The notes under the pieces were generated by a model, which ran no database searches, was not told the DNA's origin, and was given only the letters and a program-made list of their open reading frames with translations. Source: Fusarium oxysporum f. sp. lycopersici 4287 (Eukaryota > Ascomycota > Sordariomycetes > Hypocreales > Nectriaceae). From it: 64,000 nt of DNA. Shown one piece after another: positions 55,086 to 64,000 of this stretch. A program made the position numbers and the translations under genes. The stretch is taken from positions 2,549,886 through 2,613,885 of the forward strand of contig NC_030986.1 of assembly GCF_000149955.1 (NCBI RefSeq), given 5' to 3'. Each line of letters begins with the position of its first letter. Position 1 is the stretch's first letter.

Positions 55086-55503
55086 GCTGGTGTTGGCAAT
55101 GGGTTCCCAGGTAGAGTAAGAAACTCTATTAGGTCGGCCCCGGGGTGTATTTCGTTCCAGGTTGACCCAGGCTATCAGCTCAGAAATCAGCTGCGCAACA
55201 AGATTCGACAATACTTTACAGCTAGTATAACTTCTCCAGACAGCCCAGGACATCAGCTTCCCATAACCAGCAAGACTATTCAGATAGAACTTACAGCTAT
55301 GCGTGCATTTTATCACTACCGACACGTTAAGATATAAGAGAGCAAGTGCACTAGCAGCAACTTCTACTAGACAGAGCAGACTGCATCGTCAACCGCTTTT
55401 GCAATCCTTGTGGTGAATGGAACTCAACCCTCGGCCATCTGCGATCATACTGGAGATCATCCCATGGTCAGATATCGTCATGCCTCAGAGCAGCGAGACA
55501 ATT

Positions 55504-55626
55504 TAGAACCCCAATCCTAAATAACCAAAGAATTCAGGTTAGTTTAGGATAACTTGTTGGGTCTTTTGACTTATTATTCATAATTTATACTAAACTTATT
55601 AAAGTCTTTTTTATCATTTCGGATAT
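55504..55626. repeat. MITE-like inverted-repeat element, copy 6
   Basis: Close to copy 4 along its whole length: AATCCTAAATAACCAAAGAA, TTAGTTTAGGATAACTTGTT, then TAATTTATACTAAACTTATT and AAAGTCTTTTTTATCATTTC. The outermost GAGGCAAGAA part is not recognisable, so the ends are eroded. Confidence 0.65.
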
Positions 55627-56369
55627 ATATTGTAGCCCGCATGCCATCAGGTGAAAGCAATGGCTATCCTTTCTTGGCCTCGCAGAGAGGAAGAGAGGAC
55701 GAATATGAGGCTTCAGTACTAGAACCCTTGAACTCTCCGGCTCTCTGCGTCAATAAGAATGGTCACCAACAAGAATTGATGCATATCCTTGACTTATTCA
55801 ACAGCCAAATGTGGGGGACCCAATATGCTTACGTTGAAAGTAAATGGCAAGCGACAGAAGTTCTTTATATCAAAGCAATATTCAAGCTTTGAAGGATAGG
55901 TGAGCCCGGGAATATAGGCCTCTTAGTTCAGAATTCAATGAGAACATACATTCTAAACCTGGGCCCTTGACGGTAGTTTTGTGAGTTTGACAATGAGCTG
56001 TTCTGTTAGTTGAGTTCCGTATAGGCCTTGAAAATTTTAGCTATAAGTACTTGGTGGTTTCCCTTCTCTTATCGCAAGTTTCTGCAATTAATTTATAATG
56101 AAATCCGGGACACTGTTGTTATGCAAGGCCAAGACAATTCGCTGATTGTTTGAGTGGTCGAGGATTTGATGTCGTGAGCCAGTCACGTGGCGTCGCGTGT
56201 GGAGTTTTTTACTTTACGCGTCTTTCAGTTGCGGATTCCCTGTGCGTCATTCACCTTCAGTTTCAGGTTCCAGGTACCTGGTACACAACCATTACCAGAA
56301 CGGTTCAGAACTGAAATACGTGCTCATATCTGCAAACAATCCATTTATTGCCCTTGACTTCGAAGCAAC

Positions 56370-57859
56370 ATGGTTGCTGGGTACCAGCGGCTAAATGAAA
56401 AGAAATCGCAACCGAATCCCCATATTGTCTTCATCAAGCCTTTAGAGGGTTCAGACAAGCAGATAGCTCAGGACTTTCTTGAGAGAATAGCAGCACAATG
56501 TCGTGAGTTAACTGCTTTCCTGGATCAGTAGTACGGTATTGATATTCGTCCTTATCAGGTCCCATTATGCGAGAAAACTACCTGTACGTTACTTCGCTAG
56601 AGGAGTACGAACCAAATCGTGAATTCGTTGGACGGAATTTTAATGCAGGCGAAGTCGTTCAACTCGTTCTAAAGTCGCCCAGTACTGGCCGCTGGCTACC
56701 ATTCAACTATGTACAGATGGTCATGATGCACGAGCTGGCACATTGCAAGCAAATGAATCATTCAAGAGCATTCTGGACCGTTCGAAACTTGTACGCTTCT
56801 CAGATGCACGAGCTTTGGTCCAAAAACTATACCGGAGACGGCCTCTGGGGAAGGGGTGCCAACCTTGCCACTGGTGAATGGGAAAAGAATAGCGTGCTTG
56901 CTGATGAGGTTCTACCAGAGCATCTCTGCGGAGGTACTTACAGATCACGTCGCAAGAGACGGGTCAAGCCGCAACTGTCCTACCAGGAACGAAAGGAAAG
57001 ACGAATCTTGAAGAAGTTTGGCAAGAATGGGGTCGCTCTCGGTGCCGATGAAGAAGAAAAGGTCAAGTTGGAGAGTGGCAGGAAGATCCAAGCAAAACCT
57101 CGGGTTGCTGGGAGCATGAGAGGACGCGAGCTCCGGGCGGCGGCGGCACTCGCTCGCTTCGAAAAGCAAAAGACAGAGCCCGAGCCCATTAAAGATGATG
57201 ACGAGACAGATTCCGGAAGTGGCAGCGAATTTGAGGATGAGCCTGGGGAAGATTCTAAGGATACTGTCGATGTGAATGGTAAGAAACTGCTTGATGGACA
57301 AGGCCGCGGCATGGTCAAAGTCTGTGAAGATGAGGATGCAGATGATCCTGGGGCCAGAGATGAGAGTCGGGAACTTCAAAGAATGATTAGGGGCATCAAG
57401 AGGGAGTCACCTGAGCCACAAGATACAGAACCACCTCAAGAACCTGGGCCTCAAGTTCTCAACAACCAGTCACCGCCAACAGAGGCACCTGCTAGTGATA
57501 TCAAGGCAGAACCTACCAGAAGATCTAAACAGCCTAGGATACCAACGACATCGAGGCCTGTTAAATCGGCAAACAATGCAAAAGCCACGAACGGGTCCCC
57601 AGTCTCGCTCCCTCAAGGTTCAGCTCAGCCAGTCGACTCGACAAGCAATCAGGCACGCTCTGGCGGAACTTGCTCCATGTGCTCTTACGACAATCCTAAT
57701 TTAGCACTTACATGTGCAATGTGTGCCAATGTATTGGATTCCTCAACAACAGGCTCGTGGCAGTGTTCAACCGACGCATGTCAAACTACGCAGTATCACA
57801 ATGCTGGCGATTGTGGGGTTTGTGGGTTGTGTGGTCAAAGAAGAACGGAGGCTGTGTAA
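56370..57859 (+). CDS. WSS1: Wss1-type WLM-domain metalloprotease with C-terminal zinc fingers
   Basis: join(56370..56502,56559..57859), 477 aa, one 56-bp intron (GTGAGT...ATCAG). The WLM domain covers about residues 15-200. The zinc site HELAHCKQMNH gives HExxH plus a third His (H102, H106, H112; catalytic E103). The pattern VQLVLKSPSTGRWLPFNYVQ before it is typical. The middle is charged, with Lys/Arg-rich then acidic stretches. Two RanBP2-like zinc fingers close the protein: CSMCSYDNPNLALTCAMC and a second Cys set in WQCSTDACQ...CGVCGLCG. In yeast Wss1 removes DNA-protein crosslinks and acts with SUMO and Cdc48 in the nucleus; whether SUMO-binding motifs exist here was not resolved. Confidence 0.92.
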
Positions 57860-60800
57860 AACCGCAGTGAATCAAGCCCTACTTATTACGATGAAAGATT
57901 ATGTTTGACGATGGAAGCCAAGTAACATTCCTATTGAGCAGTAGGCATGACGACTCATTTTGGCGATGCTGAGATGCAAATGCGTCGAATAATTTATGCA
58001 GTAACGCCGCAGCACTGTAGCAGACTGAAGTTCTCATTGGCAATAATGATAATGTTAGAGCAGTTCGCATTGAGAGACATGTATTGCATGGTATTATAGC
58101 ATCGATGTTCTTGAATCAAGAATGGTATGAGCATCGAGCTTCTTGTGTGAAGAACAGAAAATGGGCAAGTCTGTCTTCCATGAAGCTTTAACAGCAAGAG
58201 AAAAACAGAACCCCTCAGCCATCTGTCGGCATCTGTTGGCCTTCAAATATACCAAAGACTACAGTCATATGTTAAATATTCCACTTCTACATTATGCTAA
58301 ACTCGAGATTGATTTCATAGACATGCAGTTCTAATTATAAGCTTAACTACATGCTATGAAAGACGATCACACAATAAAAAGATCCTTATCCTACATTTTC
58401 CCAGGTAAAATGAATCTATGTCCACTATGTAGCACTTGTAGTTGTAACTCTTATCATTTTGTTAAATTTTGGTGCATCAAGTTGGTTGCATTGCAATTCA
58501 TCGATTGAGAGCACTGGCTTGGAAAGATCTTCTCATTGCTTGTCTTGGAGCCTTGATGACTACACAGGATTCGCTTTCATGAGGGATCAGCGGAGTCCCT
58601 ATTTACAAAGGTTAACCTCCATGTTGAACCTAACCTGCAAACACAAATCCTCCCCTCCACATGTCCTCCAAATCCATGCCGGGTATGTTGCTACGTGTAG
58701 CTCGTTCCGAAAGGATCTACAATTTGTGAGTGCTGTCACCCTAACAGCAACACCCTCAAAGTCATACCAGTTTGACCGTTTCTCTTCATCATATCATGCA
58801 CGTTCCGGCACACCTAGGAACATCGCGGTTCTAATGCCCGATCATTGGAGATGACCAAGGGCTGCGTCACAGGCGTGAGGTAACGAGAGGGTCTGCATCT
58901 GTTAGTGACAGCAGCCACTTACATGGTTATTTTCGTTCATGAGTTGCTCCGTGGTGAGTTATAAAATGGCTGAAGAGTTACAAATGCGACTGATGGTGCT
59001 GAGATGAGTTGGAAATGCGTGGTGTTTCTACGAAAGAGCGGCAATCGAGGGCAAATCGAGCATCATACATGTTGTCAAGGGAACAAAAGGAGGAGGTGCA
59101 TTGCTCATGGGGAGCGGGCCGATTGACCGGCGGCAGATTTCAGGTCATATTCCATGCGCGTAACAGTCGAGGGAGGGTCGAAGACAAGGTGAGAAGAAGG
59201 ACCAAGAAATCCGCGGAGCGTCGGGAACAAGTTAAGATAAGGTAGGAGTGGAAACAACAGCGGTGAATATCAGAGCGGAGAGTATTGAAGATGAGTAGAA
59301 AATAATCGAAAGATTAGAAGAATAGGCACAAATACGATATACACACAAAAAAAAAAAAAAAAAGGGTAAGCAATGCTGTAAAGACAGTAGACAGGGGGAG
59401 AAATTGAGAATAAACGGTAAGAAAAGAGTGAGAGATGGGGATGAGACAAGAAATGGGTGAGGGAACAGCAGATTCCAGTAACTGAAGCACATAATCATTC
59501 TGTTATGTAGTGTTTTCTGGCGAGGATATCCATTGGGTGGCTCGAATCAGATCGACATGCTCACCAAGGTCCAGACCTTCAAGAACATGGGTGGGCTTGA
59601 TATTGACGATGTGGTTCCCCACCCACCATCAGGGACAGACCTACCATTGAGCTAGTGTGTATTACAGTGCAGCAAACCCATTGTTCGGCTGTGGGCTGCA
59701 AGCTGTGGCATCGTGGATAACTTCCTAGCTTTGCATCCCCTCTTTGACGCTATCTCTGCACCCACAGGTGGCTATGGCCGCCACAAAGTTCGCCAATCTC
59801 TTGGTGGTGTGTTGGCCAAGACCCAACCTCGTCCCTCCAATTCCTGGTCTTGGATTCCAGACAATGCGATTCCGTACATGAAGTTTTTGTCTATAGATGG
59901 CTGCTATCAATTTAACAAAGCCACAAAACTGCCACCCCAGACGGTGATAATTCAGGAGCAACAGGGCATCCCTCGAGGAGTATAAGCCAACTGATGGTCA
60001 TTAATCAAGAGCAAAAGCGTGGTGACACTCAACACTGGCCAGGTAGTGTTGGGTGAGTAACATCGAGCACATAATACACCAAAGAGGGTGTCAAGGGATT
60101 TAGGAATCCTTACCAAAAGCTCAAAAAGACAGACAAGCTGTCGAAGTCGAAGCCAAAGCCAAGGACACCAATGCACCTCAGCGGCCGAGGATGCCGTGAG
60201 CCGGTCTCGGGAGCATGTGGGCGGACGCGGGGTAGCATTCTCAGCCCATGATTGGCTATCTGGAGGTTTGGTTTAGACATTAAACAGCGGACCAGGGCCT
60301 CGTTACGCTGTTTTTAGTTTCCAGGTAGTGGATTTAACCGTGCGTGTTTAGTCGGAGTTCAGACCTCCTGAATAACGTGGCATTTGCGGAAGTCCAAAGG
60401 CTAACAGTCCATGTCTAGGGATTGCCCTGTGGAAGAAATGAGCATGAAGGCTAAAAAGACAAGACGTAGACACAAGCATATGGAATGTCTCTCAAAGTAA
60501 AACAATGGGCTGTCTACGCTCCATCGTACCTTGAACAGCGACAGACATGCCTACCTACCTACCTAGCATGGTCCCAAAATGCAAACGAGATGAAAAGGTT
60601 GCTGCAAGCATTGCTAATGAATGCCGAAATATGGATATGGCATGGTGATGACAACTCAGCCACCCACCGTGTGTCATCGCTTCATAGCGCCCAATTCCCC
60701 GAGCGATGCTGATCGCTGTTGAAGTTTGAGATAACACCAGACAGGAGCATCACTTGATCTGAGATGCTCGACGCTAAAAGCATGGACCAGGCCGTGTATG

Positions 60801-63748
60801 ATGCAAGGTTTCGACAAGAGTCATGTCAAGGGGGAAACTGAGGTGTGACGGGCTGCCAACAGCTGAAATGGGATTGGACGTGAGCTCGAGTACCATAAAA
60901 GCGATCCATGAGTCAAACTGTCAACGCATGTTCAAGAATTCTGGGAGGGGGCCCTTTTCAGCACCAAAGCTAAGCTAATGCAGATTACGGTGTTTCGTAT
61001 GCACATTACAGTTACGTCGTATCTTATCATCACATTCAATCCCCCCTTCCACCACTGTTTACTGATGGCGTTGCTGTGCTAGCAGTAGCATATGGGCTTG
61101 TCTGATGACAAAGAGGCTAGCAACGCCCAAGAGCTTCGCTTGCTGGGCTGCCATTATATTTCTGGACATCATGCTCGGTTTGGCACGCAAGGCACATACA
61201 GTTGGTGGTTGGTGGGCGACCAATCACAGGTTCTCATTGGTTCGGCCGTCTGTCGGTGCATCGTGCTGTAACAGAAAGTCGAGATAAGCTGGCGCGAAAG
61301 TGTGAGACCGGGAGAGACCTTTGATCCTCCTGCAGAATCGTCGCATCTCCATCTCTGTTGCTGCTGTTGAACTGTGCCTATGAGGCAGAGTCGCAATCCG
61401 ATAAAACGCTTGAAGGTTTGTCTCAGTTGGTTGCCTTTCATTACAGAGACTACCCCGCAAAATGGCAAACATTCCACAGTACGTACCCGTTTGTGACGAA
61501 CGACGGGAAGCTCCAAGGTGCCCTACGAGGCGCCTTTTTCAAGATAAGATTGACTTTCCGGGGGCGGTCCCTTTGAACCATTTTCTCGCAGTCAACCAAA
61601 CGGCGCTAAAATGGTCTGTGAAGCTGCAGATGCCGGGGGGAACAGGGACAAGTGGGCTCACTCCCAGGTCCTGCTATAAGAGGTAAAAACTACAAGAGGT
61701 CGAAGCCAAAATGGAAATTTGGTCTCGTTGCTCGGTCACCAGAAGAAAAAAGGGTTCGTATAAGAGTTGACGTGTTGGTAGATAGCTGTTGATGAGAGAA
61801 GGAGAAAAGGGCCAGGTTCCATGTGTTTTCTATGCGAGGTAGGCAGAGGAGAGCAGGGAAAGGTATTGTTTGCGTTCGATAGCCTAGGAGAAAGTATTTA
61901 CCAAACCCTGAGAGACAGCACCTGCGAGACTCATACCTATAGTTAATGATCAAACCAATATGACAAAAGGAAAGAGTAGGTAATGCTTCCTCTTTGTGAG
62001 TTGTCTTGACTGGACAATAAGAAACGTTCGTGAATGCTATGCACTTTTACTTACCTTCAAACTGAAATTAGGCAAAAGACCAACTGTGAAATTGCTACTA
62101 CCTACGCTGCTACGGTCCAGGCTAAGAAGCTCGCCAGCTACATTTAAAAAGAGCGGTTAGAACTAACAGCGGCATCGCCCCTTCCAATTCTGCTTCATTG
62201 CCCTTTTAGGACGTGCCCTGGCTGCTCAAAATGCTTGATCCAGCCCCAAGAGAGCTTCTGACATTGTAACGTTCTTTGAAATGAAATGCATGGCATGGAG
62301 GTCCTCTGTCTCATAGGTCCCTTGATGACTGAAAAACTACGATGTCCCTCAACACATCCGCCCTCCCTCAACAAAACATTGCATAAGGACAGATCATCCT
62401 TTCTCGATTCTGTAGCCAAGGTAATCTGCCAACAGTTCCTCTGCATCAGTCCGTTAGGGTACGCTATGTACTGCTTCTGATGCCCACATCAGATCTTACC
62501 GGTATGGGCTTTGGCAGTCTACCAGCAGTGATAGATGAAAAGAAAGAGAAAACGCCTACCGAGCCGACCGTTGAACGAACAAGATCTCCGAGTCACGAAG
62601 TTCGAGTCGAATTGACGAGTTCCGATAGCTACCTGAGAGCCCAAGAGATTATATCAAGATTAGTGACCAGTTACCCCAGGCCCAGATAGGCCATTAGCCT
62701 CATGTTCAGAAGTTCAGAACTGGGTAAGCGACAAGAGACAAGGGTTCAGCCCCAGGGCATTCTCCATTTCTTTCGGGAGGGGACACCCTCCACGATGAAC
62801 CCTTGAGCATTACAGTGCTGTTTAGTGCCCCACGACGCAGATTTGCCCCAGGCATCCTTGAACAGCTCGACCAACCCTGATCCCGATTCCGGCGGGAAAC
62901 TCCACTCTGCAGCGACTACGTCACTCGGCCCCCGGACTCAATCTACGCGCTGCAGCCATTTCCCCTTCATTTTGCCCCATCTTTTCTAGCAAAGGTCTCA
63001 TCCGTCACTGAAAACCCCCATCACAAAACAACCTTGAAGCTAGCCGCGACTGCATGTACCGGCGTCAGCTCGACAAACGAACATGCCTACCTACCAACCT
63101 GCCTACCAAGGTGGACCACGAACCAAAGGCCCCTGGTCAATTCTTGAATGCTACCATCCGCCTTAGATCCTGGTCTTGGCTCTTCACTGACGGACGACCG
63201 TCGATTCTGGCCTACGTAGACTAACACTGGTTGATACCTTGGGTATGGTGTTGCGCCGGTCTCGCTCGATTCTCAAGTTGCCGCTGACTGCCGATTTCCC
63301 CTCCAACGTTGACCTAAAGGTTGCCTTTTACCCAAACCGGCAACGGCGATCTCTCATCGCTAACCAGCTGTCTCTTCTCCCCTGTTTTAGAGTTGATTGA
63401 CCCCCATTTCGTCCTCTTCACCAACCCATCACTGTCCGTCCTTATCAACCCTCGGTCCCCCCCCCGTTCCCATCTCGGTTTTCTAAACTCTTTCTTCTTC
63501 TCTCTCTTCCCCCCTTTACTCCATCCATCGCGGCTTCTTTGTTCTCATTTTTAGGATTGTTGGCCTCATAGAAAACGCTCTCGGCAGCCCACAACTATCT
63601 AAGCACCATCCCACCATCAAATTCACGTGAAACGCTGTTGCTGCCATTCTCGAACCACTCTGGCGCCATTACCTCGCATATCTCCCCATATCACAACATT
63701 TTCAAAACTATAACTACCGACGGCTGCCGTCGTCTTTAGTCGCCCATC
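57860..63748. other. long gene-poor region
   Basis: About 5.9 kb without a confident gene. Items seen: a poly(A) run at 59348-59363; a coding-like piece at about 59523-59650 on the plus strand (GGYPLGGSNQIDMLTKVQTF, then KNMGGLDIDDVVPHPPSGTD) that ends in a stop and has no partner exon; a 69-codon hydrophilic frame at 62480-62689 (MGFGSLPAVIDEKKEK); and a CT-rich tract from about 63390 to 63545 belonging to the leader of the next gene. Otherwise only short, overlapping frames. Confidence 0.4.
63390..63748 (+). promoter_or_regulatory. long pyrimidine-rich leader/promoter of the right-edge gene
   Basis: The T/C-dominated tract near 63390-63545 is followed by about 200 bp of C/A-rich leader up to the ATG at 63749. 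No TATA element is obvious. Confidence 0.4.
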
Positions 63749-64000
63749 ATGTCTACAGACACAGCACCCCCCAACAATAACACCAACGCCGAAATGTACA
63801 CACGCAACAGACGAGGATCAATCACCCAGGCCGCATTGACCAATCTCTTTCAAAGAGGGAACTCAGTTCCCAACAGCAACGGCTTTCCAAATCAGTCCTC
63901 GGGTCCAGTTGACACCGGTCGTCGACGTCTCTCCGTTACCACACTTGGTCTTTCGGGCACTTCGCCCACCAACACCTCTTTCATTCGTCGAGGCAGCATG
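63749..64000 (+). CDS. 5' end of a conserved-looking fungal hypothetical protein (partial)
   Basis: 84 codons are open to the window edge with no stop. The start context is CATCATGTCT. The segment contains Arg-rich Ser/Thr motifs, NRRGSITQAALTNLFQRGNS and RRRLSVTTLGLSGTSPTNTS, which look like conserved basic phosphorylation-type motifs. I have a weak impression of a widespread Pezizomycotina protein of unknown function but cannot name it. A CT-rich leader upstream supports real expression. Confidence 0.7.
   Translation, partial: MSTDTAPPNNNTNAEMYTRNRRGSITQAALTNLFQRGNSVPNSNGFPNQSSGPVDTGRRRLSVTTLGLSGTSPTNTSFIRRGSM

Larger units (their letters stand above)
54896..56369. other. intergenic with one repeat element
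   Basis: Contains an A-rich tract (55037-55085) and MITE-like copy 6 (55504-55626). A plus frame at 55641-55892 (83 codons) directly after the element has an ATG but no recognisable family; its reality is doubtful. Confidence 0.45.

Overview
The window reads as nuclear DNA of a filamentous ascomycete, most likely a Sordariomycete of the Hypocreales and Fusarium-like. The reasons are: genes split by many short (about 49-180 bp) GT-AG introns; clear eukaryotic housekeeping orthologues (Rrp46, PTPA, a TXNL1-type PITH protein, SmB, uL5/RPL11, ATP synthase alpha, NAD(P)H-hydrate dehydratase, Wss1); families typical of Pezizomycotina (2EXR, Clr5); CT-rich leaders; and gene-poor AT-rich stretches. 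The species cannot be fixed from sequence alone. There is one 380-base assembly gap (10754-11133). No rRNA, tRNA, CRISPR, prophage or biosynthetic cluster was seen.

Layout. 1-4 kb: no convincing gene, one inverted-repeat element. 3.2-5.7 kb: divergent RRP46 (-) and PTPA (+). 5.7-9.4 kb: gene-poor with decayed coding islands. 9.4-10.7 kb: an unrecognised 429-aa protein (-). 11-18 kb: gene-poor. 18.0-19.4 kb: a decayed member of an unrecognised family (called A here). 19.9-28.1 kb: TXNL1-type, 2EXR, Clr5 and J-domain genes, all +. 29.6-36.0 kb: the housekeeping core, with SmB (-) divergent from RPL11 (+), then ATP1 (+). 36.7-37.5 kb: a relic of a SNF2-like ATPase. 38.4-41.4 kb: an apparently intact SNF2-family ATPase (-). 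42.3-49.2 kb: an accessory block with near-complete but disrupted genes A (+), B (-) and C (+), followed by badly decayed copies of A and B and by inverted-repeat elements. 49.7-57.9 kb: NAD(P)H-hydrate dehydratase, a dead 2EXR gene, a BTB gene and a Wss1-type protease. 57.9-63.7 kb: gene-poor. The 5' end of another gene runs off the right edge at 63749.

The most unusual content is the A/B/C block. Gene A has recognisable but broken relatives 24 kb upstream and 4 kb downstream. Gene B has two relics. A MITE-like family with about 140-bp inverted-repeat units (five copies plus a possible fragment) is scattered over the window, and one copy lies inside an A relic. I recognise neither the A nor the B family.

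Several otherwise good genes (TXNL1-type, 2EXR, A) carry a single apparent one-base indel at a short homopolymer, so base-level assembly error has to be excluded before calling them pseudogenes. Exon boundaries were placed by eye from reading frame, splice consensus and family continuity; no alignment or search was run.
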